From positions 1 to 60,742 of the forward strand of contig CAZMHF010000008.1 in assembly GCA_964566025.1 (NCBI GenBank): DNA of 60,742 nt, in the 5' to 3' direction. The notes beneath the pieces are model-generated. The model was not told where the DNA came from. It did no database searches and worked only from the letters and a program-made list of their open reading frames with translations. The stretch comes from RGIG8306 sp964566025. Its GTDB lineage: Bacteria; Bacillota; Clostridia; Lachnospirales; Lachnospiraceae. Numbering within the stretch: the stretch's first letter is position 1; the number at the start of each line of letters is the position of its first letter. A program made the position numbers and the translations under genes. This document shows, one piece after another, positions 26,401-34,753 of this stretch.

Positions 26401-27328
26401 CGATAATATCTGGTGCGCCAAGCTCTAGCAAGCGAGCTAAACGATTATTACGGTTAATAATACGACGATATAAATCATTTAAATCAGAAGTCGCAAAACG
26501 TCCACCATCTAATTGCACCATTGGGCGCAAATCTGGAGGTATAACAGGAACACACTCCATAATCATCCATTCAGGTTTATTTCCTGATGTACGGAATGCC
26601 TCTACCACTTCTAATCGTTTAATAATACGTGCTTTTTTCTGTCCTGTTGCATTTTCTAAATCTGCACGAAGCTCAGCCGATTCGCTTTCTAAGTCAATTT
26701 TACTTAGTAGCTCTTTTACCGCTTCCGCGCCAATTCCAACTCTAAATGTTCCAAAACCATTTCTCTCAATTGCATCACGATATTCTCTTTCTGACAAAAT
26801 CGTCTTAGGAAGAAGATCGGAGTCCCCTGCTTCTAGTACAACATAGGACGCAAAATATAAGACTCTTTCCAAGTTGCGAGGTGTAATATCAAGTATAAGG
26901 CCCATACGACTTGGTATTCCTTTAAAATACCAAATGTGTGAAACAGGCGCCGCTAATTCAATTCGGCCCATGCGCTCTCTACGAACATTGGCCTTTGTAA
27001 TTTCAACACCACAACGATCACAGGTTACGCCATTATAGCGTACTTTCTTATACTTACCACAATGACACTCCCAATCCTTGCTTGGTCCAAATATTTTCTC
27101 ACAAAACAAACCATCTTTTTCTGGTTTTAATGTACGATAATTAATTGTCTCTGGCTTTGTTACAACGCCTTGTGAATACCAATCGGCATATTCCTTGCTA
27201 TTTTTATTAGTAGTAGGACATTCAGGATGGCGTCTTGACCATGAGCGTATTTTCTCTGGAGAAGCAAGACCGATTTGAATTTTATCGAAAGTCAACGGTG
27301 CATAGCTGTCATTTTTAATATCCGGCAT
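23492..27328 (-). CDS. rpoC: DNA-directed RNA polymerase subunit beta prime
   Basis: Catalytic subunit of 1,278 residues. The N-terminal zinc ribbon uses C88, C90, C103 and C106. The catalytic magnesium loop NADFDGD is at 476-482, the trigger/bridge region follows, and a second cysteine cluster is CKSHIGICARCYG. The last 60 or so residues form a charged tail ending IPDIEDEE that is less conserved in the family. It follows rpoB by 41 bases. Downstream, the usual rpsL neighbour is displaced by five accessory genes. Confidence 0.98.
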   Translation of the reverse strand: MPDIKNDSYAPLTFDKIQIGLASPEKIRSWSRRHPECPTTNKNSKEYADWYSQGVVTKPETINYRTLKPEKDGLFCEKIFGPSKDWECHCGKYKKVRYNGVTCDRCGVEITKANVRRERMGRIELAAPVSHIWYFKGIPSRMGLILDITPRNLERVLYFASYVVLEAGDSDLLPKTILSEREYRDAIERNGFGTFRVGIGAEAVKELLSKIDLESESAELRADLENATGQKKARIIKRLEVVEAFRTSGNKPEWMIMECVPVIPPDLRPMVQLDGGRFATSDLNDLYRRIINRNNRLARLLELGAPDIIVKNEKRMLQEAVDALIDNGRRGRPVTGPGNRQLKSLSDLLKGKQGRFRQNLLGKRVDYSGRSVIVVGPELKIYQCGLPKEMAIELFKPFVMRELEKRGSAQNIKAAKKMVERLQPQVWDVLEDVIKEHPVMLNRAPTLHRLGIQAFEPILVEGKAIKLHPLVCTAYNADFDGDQMAVHLPLSMEAQAECRFLLLSPNNLLKPSDGGPVAVPSQDMVLGIYYLTQERPGAKGEGKYFKSVNEAIMAYENEDVTLHSRIHVRVSKEKPDGTIVTGMVESTTGRFIFNEIIPQDLGFVDRSIDENFLKLEVDFHAGKKGLKQILEKVINTHGSTTTAEVLDSIKMMGYKYSTKAAITVSVSDMTVPEVKPQMIKEAEENVERIARHFRRGLLTEEERYKEVIETWKNTDDELTRVLLEGLDKYNNIYMMSDSGARGSDKQIKQLAGMRGLMSETTGHTIELPIKSNLREGLDVLEYFISAHGARKGLSDTALRTADSGYLTRRLVDVSQDLIIRENDCCENRFDENGNREIPMMEIQAFADGNEVIESLQERITGRFIAETITDPDTGEVIVKYNHMVTPKRAEAVMQVLEKLGRDSVKIRTNLTCKSHIGICARCYGSNMATGQPVQIGEAVGIIAAQSIGEPGTQLTMRTFQTGGIAGGDITQGLPRVEELFEARKPKGLAIIAEFGGVATIRDTKKKREVVITDSETGESKAYLIPYGSRIKINDGALLEAGDELTEGSVNPHDILKIKGTRAVQDYMIQEVQRVYRLQGVEINDKHIEVIVRQMLKKVRIEETNDSGILPGTTMDILDFEEMNEKLAKDGLNPAQGNRIMLGITKASLATNSFLSAASFQETTKVLTEAAINGKVDPLIGLKENVIIGKLIPAGTGMKGYRSVRISTDLEKPEVVEVPVEAKKEHTREEVYSPVAKEKTHQEDAKPRTNDSESGFVYAPKTELFDLELSYIPDIEDEE

Positions 27329-27369
27329 AGGTAAATTACTCCTTCTCTATTAATACAAACTATTACTAA

Positions 27370-30300
27370 CTATTCTTCTTCGTTTTCAGAAATCTCTTCC
27401 GCAGATATTTCTCCTTCATCAGACAATTCTACAATTGCACTTCCATGACTGACAAAGCTCTTGCTTTCTTCTTTCTTTACACTACCGCCCTCAATTAATG
27501 GCTTTAGCGCATGATTGATATAGGGGCTAGATTCCTTAATCTCTACTTCTGTCATATCTTCATTAAGAACACGCACATCTAGTCCTAAAGACTGAAGCTC
27601 TTTTAGAAGAACCTTAAAGGATTCTGGAATACCAGGTGCTGGTATGTTTTCACCCTTGATAATCGCTTCATATGTCTTTACACGACCTACAATATCATCT
27701 GATTTTACAGTTAGAATTTCTTGCAAGGTATATGCTGCACCGTAAGCTTCAAGTGCCCACACTTCCATCTCTCCGAAACGCTGACCACCAAACTGTGCCT
27801 TACCACCAAGTGGTTGTTGTGTAACAAGTGAGTAAGGGCCTGTTGAACGAGCATGAATTTTATCATCAACAAGATGATGCAATTTCAGATAATGCATGTG
27901 TCCAATCGTAACGGGGCTATCAAAGAATTCACCGCTTCGACCATCTCTCAAACGAACTTTTCCATCACGTTGGAGTGGAACCCCCTTCCATAATGAGCGA
28001 TTCTCAAGATGTGAGCCTAAATACTCAACTACTTCTGGCAATAAACATTCTTCATTCTTTGCAAGGAAGTCTTCCCAACTTAGATTGACATAATCATTTG
28101 CCAAATCAAGCGTATCCATAATATCAATTTCATTTGCACCATCAAATACTGGTGTCGCAATATCAAATCCAAGCGCTCTTGCTGCCAAGCTCAAATGTAT
28201 TTCAAGAACCTGTCCAACGTTCATACGTGAAGGAACACCTAGTGGATTTAGTACGATATCAAGCGGTCTTCCATTTGGCAAATATGGCATATCTTCAATC
28301 GGTAACACTCTCGAAACAACACCCTTATTACCATGGCGACCAGCCATTTTATCTCCAACAGAGATTTTTCTCTTTTGTGCGATATAAATGCGAACACTTT
28401 TTAGTACCCCTGGTGAAAGCTCTGCACTATTTTCTTTTGTGAAAACCTTTGCATCCACAACGGTTCCATATGCACCATGTGGCACTTTCAATGACGTATC
28501 TCTTACTTCTCTAGCTTTTTCTCCGAAGATAGCTCGAAGCAAACGTTCCTCTGCTGTTAGTTCTGTTTCTCCTTTTGGAGTAACTTTTCCAACTAATATA
28601 TCACCAGCTCTTACTTCTGCTCCAATACGGATAATTCCTTGCTCGTCCAGATCTTTAAGTGCATCATCACCAACACCTGGAACATCGCGTGTAATATCTT
28701 CTGGTCCTAATTTTGTATCGCGTGCTTCAAGTTCATATTCTTCAATATGAATTGATGTATATACATCTTCTTGAACCAAACGTTCACTAAGCAATACCGC
28801 ATCCTCGTAGTTGTAACCTTCCCATGTCATAAATCCAATCAATGGATTCTTTCCAAGTGCCGTTTCTCCATTGTAGGTAGAAGGGCCATCTGCGATTACA
28901 TCTCCAGCTACAACGCTATCTCCTTTTGATACAATAGGGATTTGGTTGTAACAGTTGCTTTGATTGCTTCGTTTGAATTTTTGTAGGCGATAACTATCTT
29001 TTTCGCCTGTTGCTGTTTTTATAATAATTTCATCTGAACAAACTCGTTCAATCACACCATCACGCTTTGCAACAACGCAAACACCTGAATCGACTGCTGC
29101 TTTGTTCTCCATTCCTGTTCCGATAACTGGTGCTTCTGTTATCAAAAGCGGAACTGCCTGACGTTGCATGTTTGATCCCATTAGTGCGCGGTTCGCATCA
29201 TCGTTTTCGATAAATGGAATCATGGATGTCGCAACAGAGAATACCATCTTTGGTGATACGTCCATCAAATCAACTAACGCTTTCGGGAATTCCGAAGTTT
29301 CTTCTCTTCTTCTACCCGAAACATTGTTATTGATAAAATGGTTTTCATCATCAAGTGGCTCATTCGCCTGTGCTACAATGTAATCATCTTCTTCATCGGC
29401 TGTTAAATAGACAACATCGTCCGTAACTTTTGGATTTTCAGGATTCGTCTTGTCGATAATTCTATATGGCGCCTCGATAAATCCATATTCGTTAATTCTC
29501 GCAAATGAAGCGAGCGAGTTAATCAATCCGATATTTGGACCTTCTGGTGTTTCAATTGGACACATTCTTCCGTAGTGGGAGTAGTGAACATCTCGAACCT
29601 CAAATCCTGCACGATCTCTCGACAAACCACCTGGGCCTAATGCCGAAAGACGTCTTTTATGTGTTAACTCAGATAATGGATTGTTCTGATCCATAAACTG
29701 AGACAACTGAGAGCTTCCGAAGAATTCTTTGATTGATGCAGTTACTGGTTTAATATTGATTAATGATTGTGCTGTAATTTCCTCTATCTCTTGTGTGGTC
29801 ATTCGTTCACGAACAACTCTCTCCATACGAGATAAACCAATGCGGTATTGATTTTGTAGCAATTCACCAACCGCACGAATACGACGATTTCCTAAGTGAT
29901 CGATATCATCCTTTGTTCCGATACCTTCTTCAAGATTCAAGCAAAAATTAATGGAAGCAATAATATCTTCTTTTGTAATATGCTTCGGAATCAATTCCGA
30001 ACGATTTCTGCGAATAGACTCTTTCATTTCTTCTGGTGTTGTACATTCGTTTAAGATTTGGAATAGCACTGGCAAATACACTGGATCTGTAATATTTGCT
30101 TCTGCAGGATCAAATGGAAGATAATTTGTAGCATCCACCATAAGGTTGGATAGTACTTTTACATTTCTCTCTTCTCCTTGAATCCAAACAAATTCGATGC
30201 CAGCGTCTTGAATTTTTGTTGCCGAAACGCGATTAAGTTTTTCGCCCTTTTTATAAAGCACTTCGCCTGTCCAAGTATCAATTGCATCTTCTGCTAATAC

Positions 30301-31182
30301 GTGTCCCGCAATACGATTTCTAAAATGAAGTTTTTTGTTGTATTTATAACGACCTACTTTTGCTAAATCGTATCTTCTTGCATCAAAGAATGCTGTCTCA
30401 AATAAACTACGAGCGCTTTCTGGACTTAGAGGCTCACCTGGTCTAATTTTTCGATACAATTCTAAAATCGCATCGGATGAATTGGTCGTCGTATCTTTTG
30501 CTAAGGTTTCAATAATCTTAGGATCGTCTCCGAACAATTCTAAAATATCTTCTTTTGACTCCCATCCTAATGTACGAACAAGGACTGTTACGGGAACTTT
30601 ACGTGTTCTATCTACACGAACAAAAAATATATCATTTGAGTCGGTGTCATACTCTAACCAAGCACCACGGTTAGGAATCACCGTCGAGCTATATAATCTT
30701 TTCCCCACTTTATCGTGGCTAATTCCATAATAAATACCAGGAGAACGAACTAACTGGCTAACGATAACTCGCTCCGCTCCGTTAATCACAAAAGAACCTG
30801 TCTCTGTCATCAAAGGCAAGTCTCCCATATAAATTTGTTGCTCTGTAATTGTTTCTTCGTCATCTTCTGATTTGTGCAAGCGAACGTTTACCTTAAGAGG
30901 AACGGAATATGTTGCATCCCTTTCCTTGCACTCCTCAATTGTATATTTCACGTCGTCCATACACAACATATAAGATCCCAATTCCAAGCTGATTTTGCCG
31001 TTATGATTAGCAATTGGCGAAATGTCATTGAATACTTCCCGCAATCCCTTCTCTACAAACCACTCGTATGAGTTCTTTTGAATTTCAATTAGATTTGGCA
31101 TATCAAGAACATCTCTTTGCTTCGAATAAGTCATTCTAACATTTTTTCCTGATTGCATTGGTCGAATTCTGTTTTTTTCCAT
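27370..31182 (-). CDS. rpoB: DNA-directed RNA polymerase subunit beta
   Basis: Subunit of 1,270 residues from the ATG at 31182 (MEKNRIRP), with AGGGG eight bases upstream; an in-frame GTG three codons earlier is less likely. The rifampicin pocket is wild type (SQLSQFMDQN at 491-500 and HKRRLS at 508-513). The C-terminal half shows GGKAQFGGQRFGEMEVWALEA in parts. The acidic C-terminus ends EENEEE-like. It has its own promoter; the usual rplJ-rplL genes are not upstream, where an insertion-sequence fragment lies instead. Confidence 0.98.
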   Translation of the reverse strand: MEKNRIRPMQSGKNVRMTYSKQRDVLDMPNLIEIQKNSYEWFVEKGLREVFNDISPIANHNGKISLELGSYMLCMDDVKYTIEECKERDATYSVPLKVNVRLHKSEDDEETITEQQIYMGDLPLMTETGSFVINGAERVIVSQLVRSPGIYYGISHDKVGKRLYSSTVIPNRGAWLEYDTDSNDIFFVRVDRTRKVPVTVLVRTLGWESKEDILELFGDDPKIIETLAKDTTTNSSDAILELYRKIRPGEPLSPESARSLFETAFFDARRYDLAKVGRYKYNKKLHFRNRIAGHVLAEDAIDTWTGEVLYKKGEKLNRVSATKIQDAGIEFVWIQGEERNVKVLSNLMVDATNYLPFDPAEANITDPVYLPVLFQILNECTTPEEMKESIRRNRSELIPKHITKEDIIASINFCLNLEEGIGTKDDIDHLGNRRIRAVGELLQNQYRIGLSRMERVVRERMTTQEIEEITAQSLINIKPVTASIKEFFGSSQLSQFMDQNNPLSELTHKRRLSALGPGGLSRDRAGFEVRDVHYSHYGRMCPIETPEGPNIGLINSLASFARINEYGFIEAPYRIIDKTNPENPKVTDDVVYLTADEEDDYIVAQANEPLDDENHFINNNVSGRRREETSEFPKALVDLMDVSPKMVFSVATSMIPFIENDDANRALMGSNMQRQAVPLLITEAPVIGTGMENKAAVDSGVCVVAKRDGVIERVCSDEIIIKTATGEKDSYRLQKFKRSNQSNCYNQIPIVSKGDSVVAGDVIADGPSTYNGETALGKNPLIGFMTWEGYNYEDAVLLSERLVQEDVYTSIHIEEYELEARDTKLGPEDITRDVPGVGDDALKDLDEQGIIRIGAEVRAGDILVGKVTPKGETELTAEERLLRAIFGEKAREVRDTSLKVPHGAYGTVVDAKVFTKENSAELSPGVLKSVRIYIAQKRKISVGDKMAGRHGNKGVVSRVLPIEDMPYLPNGRPLDIVLNPLGVPSRMNVGQVLEIHLSLAARALGFDIATPVFDGANEIDIMDTLDLANDYVNLSWEDFLAKNEECLLPEVVEYLGSHLENRSLWKGVPLQRDGKVRLRDGRSGEFFDSPVTIGHMHYLKLHHLVDDKIHARSTGPYSLVTQQPLGGKAQFGGQRFGEMEVWALEAYGAAYTLQEILTVKSDDIVGRVKTYEAIIKGENIPAPGIPESFKVLLKELQSLGLDVRVLNEDMTEVEIKESSPYINHALKPLIEGGSVKKEESKSFVSHGSAIVELSDEGEISAEEISENEEE

Positions 31183-31297
31183 GGACGTCACCCCTATATA
31201 TATTCTATATAATCTGTTTTACATGCCTCTTGATTCTGTAATTAAATGTCAAAAAACAGCGTTCGAGGGCACATGAAGCCATAATAGTGCACTAATC

Positions 31298-31326
31298 ATA
31301 ATATCATCCCCTTTTCAATCTGTCAA
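31298..31326 (-). promoter_or_regulatory. rpoB promoter
   Basis: Perfect TTGACA (31321-31326) and TATTAT (31298-31303) on the minus strand, 17 bases apart, giving a leader of about 110 bases. The insertion-sequence fragment begins some 50 bases upstream. Confidence 0.85.
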
Positions 31327-31372
31327 CCACTCTTTTTTTGAATTTTGAAATTTTATGAGCCATTTATGATAA

Positions 31373-31618
31373 TGTCCTCATATACCCCCACGAGAAAATG
31401 TCCCAAGTATGTTATACTAACTCCTGATTATAATTTAGAGCAGGAGGAATTCATTATCAGAAAGGTTATATTAACAATGGACGAAAACAAGAAATACGAA
31501 ATAATTAAGGGATTAGCCGATCATCCTAACCCTAACAAAGAAAGAGCTTCTCTCATTCTTGGATGCACAGTGCGTCACATTAACCGCCTGCTTGCAGGCT
31601 ATAAAGAATCAGGAAAGG
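31373..31618 (+). mobile_element. Left-end fragment of an ISNCY-type insertion sequence with truncated transposase
   Basis: An ATG at 31477 opens a frame whose first 46 or so codons match the N-terminus of ISNCY/IS1202-like transposases: MDENKKYEIIKGLADH, then a helix-turn-helix (KERASLILGCTVRHINRLLAGY). Similarity ends at GKVI (about 31618), where unrelated sequence of the next gene begins. The catalytic part is therefore missing and the element cannot move itself. TGTCC occurs at 31373 and 31399 and may mark the left end. The open frame runs on to 31680 only by chance. It lies between the rpoB promoter and the accessory island. Confidence 0.65.
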
Positions 31619-31960
31619 TGATCTTATTATCGAACTTCTTATCAGACAATATGTCCAAAATTTCCGCAACAAATCACTGAGTTCTGTCGAAATTTCATCA
31701 TGATTGTTTTCATTGCTTAAATACCTGATTCGCACAATACTATCTGAAAATCCAATAGTCTGCGTGAGCCAATTTGAGTCAATTCGGATACTCGAAATCC
31801 GCTTCGCTACTTTCTCGTAAACTCCCAGCAGCTTCGCTGCTATTTCATTGCTCTCTTTTTTCTCTACCATATTCCTGAATCCAAGAATGTCAAAAAAGGT
31901 CACTATCGCTTTTTTATATGCCACCTTTAACCTCCTGTTATTGTCAATGCATTCGCTCAT
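31619..31960 (-). pseudogene. C-terminally truncated gene of the FFDILGF type
   Basis: A minus-strand frame begins at 31960 (after AGGAGGGAG) or more probably at a GTG at 31924, which has AGGAGG six bases ahead. It encodes KKAIVTFFDILGFRNMV and later SNWLTQTIGFSDSIVRIRYL, a pattern I associate with small uncharacterised proteins that have a nucleotidyl-cyclase-like fold. The natural end is lost: after about 31618 the frame runs into insertion-sequence DNA and adds unrelated residues. Bases 31804-31847 inside it are shared with the structured element at the right edge of the window. Function unknown. Confidence 0.55.
31804..31847. repeat. Copy of a 26+12 base repeat inside a truncated gene
   Basis: Bases 31822-31847 are identical (reverse complement) to 60695-60720, and 31804-31815 to 60731-60742. 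The spacers differ (6 versus 10 bases). The block includes the palindrome AGCAGC-TTC-GCTGCT. Here it is read in frame as part of the protein (EIAAKLLG then EKVAK). Confidence 0.8.
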
Positions 31961-31974
31961 CTGCTATCTCCCTC

Positions 31975-32214
31975 CTATCTTTCTTTCAAACTCTCTCTAA
32001 AACCTTTCTTAATCGGATCAAGGAAGTAATCCATAATCGTTCGTTTGCCAGTCTTAATCTCTACACTGCCGGAAAGTCCGGAAATCAGATGGATCTTATC
32101 GTTTGCTTCAGTTACCTCTATCTTAACTAAATACACGTTACCTAGCTGTTCACTGACAAAAGAACTTGGGCTAATGTAGGCTACCTTACCTTTCACCGTT
32201 CCATACTTGTTATA
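31975..32214 (-). pseudogene. C-terminal stub of an HlyD-type secretion adaptor
   Basis: The last 80 or so residues of a membrane-fusion protein of type I secretion or bacteriocin export systems. The visible parts are YNKYGTVKGKVAYISP, a beta-strand segment (VYLVKIEV) and the family ending LSGSVEIKTGKRTIMDYFLDP followed by a basic tail. The N-terminal anchor and the coiled-coil arms are missing. Upstream, at about 32210-32220, the frame abuts the calcium-binding-type segment of another gene, so a deletion removed everything between. The short GTG-initiated frame at 32196 is not likely to be a functional gene. Confidence 0.7.
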
Positions 32215-33296
32215 CGGGTATCATCGACCATTCCGTTACCGTTACGATCGAGGAACAAGAAGCCGTCTTCTCTACCGATCCATGCGGTTTTCTCGGCAAA
32301 TCCGTTTTTATCGAGATCGAAGTACACACCACCGTCCACATCAGTTAATTCAATTCCCTTTTTACCAAGGTCAATGATAAGCGGATCACGTGGTGGCTGA
32401 GCGCCTTCTGCCTCGCCCGCCGCGTCTCCTGCATCGTTCTTGGATTCTTCTGTAGTCGTGTCTGTCCAGCTATGATTCGGCTTTTTTTTGTCGTATTCCT
32501 CTTTTTCTTATGCACTCATCTCATTGTAAATTTTTTGTCCTTCGCTCGTCCAATAGTCCTTCCTGCTCGAAAGGTGTGCATCTCTACCAGGTATATCGCT
32601 GTCGGCATCCGCATTTCCTTCCCACTTTTTCTCCATCGCTATTAGAGCCAGTATTTCCGCTTCTTTTTCAGGGGTCAAATTACACAAATCTTTTACTCGC
32701 GCATATAATTGTTGTGCACTTATGGATCCTGTATAGTATTCACACATCGCATCCACGTATTCTAATTGCGCAATACGAGCTGTTACATACTTCAATCCAG
32801 TTTCAAACACATTTTCAAGTCCGTCAACCACAAGACTTAAAACAGGACCCGATAGTGGCACTAGTTCTACTGCTCTTGACGTTACACCAAAGAAGCCTGA
32901 CATCATTCCTTCGATTGCTTTATGCTGCGCACTACGATCAGCATCCTCAAGCGCAGATTGATACGCATTGGCACCATCAATAATACTTTTAATATCTAGA
33001 GCAGATTGAATATTTTTCTTTATGTTGCTGGCTAATTTGTAGGTTTTTGTTATGCTACTTGCTGGAATCCTGGAACTTTCAACAACTTCTTTAGTGAACA
33101 CTTTATTAAGTATGTCATCAGGGTGGTCCTTCGCCCACTTAATGACGAAATCCCCTACCTCACCCGCTACGTATTCAAGGAATTTATCATCCTCGATAGC
33201 CTCCATTCCTTCCACATAGGTATCCGCAATCTTTTGTATAAGTTTTTGCAATTCTTTCTCAAACTCTTCCGTTGTTGTGTCTTTCAAATCTGCCAT
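32215..33296 (-). pseudogene. RTX-like secreted protein, N-terminal part, with in-frame stop and lost C-terminus
   Basis: Translation from the ATG at 33296 (MADLKDTTTEEF, AAGG ahead) gives a 262-residue helical protein with a glycine-containing hydrophobic stretch (VELVPLSGPVLSLVVDGLEN). It ends at a TAA at 32508-32510. The same frame stays open beyond that stop and encodes EKEEYDKKKPNHSW, an acidic linker, and PLIIDLGKKGIELTD followed by two Asp/Asn-Gly calcium-site-like turns (DLDKNG, LDRNGNG). That is the signature region of large calcium-binding secreted proteins. It then breaks at about 32215 into an HlyD stub. A nonsense mutation plus a deletion explains this. The stretch 32400-32440 is distinctly GC-rich. 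If the shortened 262-residue product is made, its role is unknown. Confidence 0.65.
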
Positions 33297-33310
33297 TTTT
33301 GTTTTCCTTT

Positions 33311-34225
33311 TCATTTTGTTAAATCTGCATAAGTAATGCTAATTAAAATTATGTTATCATTCTCATCAAACTTAATAGTAAGGCGTTGTTCGTTTATCCT
33401 ACCACCAAAGGTGTCACTATTATTAGTTGTTCCATAACGAAAGTGCCCTGCACTTCCTATTTCATTTGGTTCTCCATATTTCTCTAAGACATCCTGTTTT
33501 GTCGATTTTAATGGAGTTATCCCATCTATCGAACAATCGTCAGTTTCAATGGTCAAGTTATAGATAATCCCGTCCTCCTTATCGGCATCATAAAAGTTTT
33601 CCAAGGCCGCAATGACCATCTCTTCATCTTCGTAATAAAGATGTGCCAAACCTTCACCCTCGTCAAAATATTTCGCCCCCATGTCTTCCCACGTCCACCC
33701 ATCGCTCAGATCTTTTAACGCCACAGGCATCTCAAAAGGTTGCCCTTTAAGTACGATGTTCTTACGCGCTACTTCAATATCGAATGTACTATTTCCCACT
33801 GGCTGTTCAATGCTAGTGTCAGGTACGCTTGTTGATGGGCTTGTCGACGGGCTTACTGGTGAACTCGACGTTGGATTTGTTGTTTGACTCAAGGTCGGAC
33901 TCACCGATTGACTGGATGATAATTGACTCGACGTCGGAGTCGATGATGCATCAGATGATGGATTACTGTCTTTGCACCCTACTAATGATAGCATCATCAC
34001 AACAATGATTGCTAGACTCATAAATTTCAATCGTTTCACTGTCTTAACCTCGCTTTCTTCCTTGTGCTTAAAACTTCTTGCATACTCATCTTCAGAAATA
34101 TCCGCCAGAAAGTTGAGATACTGCTTTCTATCAGTAACGTCTAACTCATTAAACTTCTTTGTTCTGTCTGCCCAAGACTGACCATCAATTTCATTATGAA
34201 AATCATTGCTATCAAAATTCTCCAT
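33311..34225 (-). CDS. Lipoprotein-like protein with Ser/Thr/Pro linker and SmpA/OmlA-like end
   Basis: Protein of 304 residues. The ATG at 34225 has a very strong AAGGAGGAGG site. The first 67 residues are soluble and charged, followed by a hydrophobic segment with a lipobox-like LVGC (C84). A Ser/Thr/Pro linker covers about 88-145. The C-terminal domain contains PLKSTKQDVLEKYGEPNEIG and LTIKFDENDNIILISITY, resembling small beta-lactamase-inhibitor-like / SmpA domains. A second start, GTG at 34039 with GAGG eight bases ahead, would give a conventional lipoprotein (22 residues before the cysteine). Both may be used. It lies between the SMI1 gene and the secreted-protein gene, overlapping the latter's upstream ATG. 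Confidence 0.6.
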   Translation of the reverse strand: MENFDSNDFHNEIDGQSWADRTKKFNELDVTDRKQYLNFLADISEDEYARSFKHKEESEVKTVKRLKFMSLAIIVVMMLSLVGCKDSNPSSDASSTPTSSQLSSSQSVSPTLSQTTNPTSSSPVSPSTSPSTSVPDTSIEQPVGNSTFDIEVARKNIVLKGQPFEMPVALKDLSDGWTWEDMGAKYFDEGEGLAHLYYEDEEMVIAALENFYDADKEDGIIYNLTIETDDCSIDGITPLKSTKQDVLEKYGEPNEIGSAGHFRYGTTNNSDTFGGRINEQRLTIKFDENDNIILISITYADLTK

Positions 34226-34239
34226 AAATACCTCCTCCT

Positions 34240-34680
34240 TTAGATCATTTCATCACGCAACATTCTTAACAAGAACTTATTTAAAAATAGTTTGAAATCT
34301 TCTAATCGTTTAATTTTCCCATGATTATATCTGACTATTTCCCCACTCTCTTTCGAGAAGCACAGAAACTCTCCGTCTCCAATCAGCTCTCCAATTACCA
34401 CCAATTCATCCGGAACATACTCGTTATATTCACCCATCATTTTCGTCCCGTAAAAATGAGCTAGACCATTTAGAATTCTCGAGTCACCAGAGAAGTCTAA
34501 CCACTCTTTGTATAGTTGTGGTATTTCAATCCCATTTTTTTCTTCCCATTCTTTGATTTCATCAGCTGTAGCAGGTTCGTCAAACTGAAAATCATAATCA
34601 TCTTCTAGCTGTTCGCACAGCTCAACAATTTCTTTAATTTCCTCAGTCAAGCTATTGTTCGGTATCTGTGGTACTTTCAT
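34240..34680 (-). CDS. SMI1/KNR4-family protein (probable toxin immunity protein)
   Basis: Soluble protein of 146 residues from the ATG at 34680, chosen because AGGAG lies nine bases ahead; the GTG 12 codons upstream has no site. The family core is visible: PATADEIKEWEEKNGIEIPQ, then YKEWLDFSGDSRIL and the terminal segment GEIVRYNHGKIKRLEDF. SMI1/KNR4 proteins commonly act as immunity proteins in polymorphic toxin systems. It heads an operon-like run with the lipoprotein and the broken RTX-like gene, behind its own promoter. The immunity role is inferred from family and context. Confidence 0.8.
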   Translation of the reverse strand: MKVPQIPNNSLTEEIKEIVELCEQLEDDYDFQFDEPATADEIKEWEEKNGIEIPQLYKEWLDFSGDSRILNGLAHFYGTKMMGEYNEYVPDELVVIGELIGDGEFLCFSKESGEIVRYNHGKIKRLEDFKLFLNKFLLRMLRDEMI

Positions 34681-34753
34681 AATTAATTTCTCCTGTTCAA
34701 TTTTATTTTTATACACGGACTACAATACATCAAAAACTATTACAACTTTTTGC

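Noticed and set aside
31619..31680. Continuation of the transposase frame to 31680
   Set aside because: After GKVI the residues do not fit the family and the DNA belongs to the opposite-strand gene, so the extra codons are accidental.
33800..33960. Possible repeat array or CRISPR-like pattern in the Ser/Thr/Pro coding region
   Set aside because: The repetition comes from codons of a low-complexity linker in the lipoprotein; there are no regular repeats and spacers.
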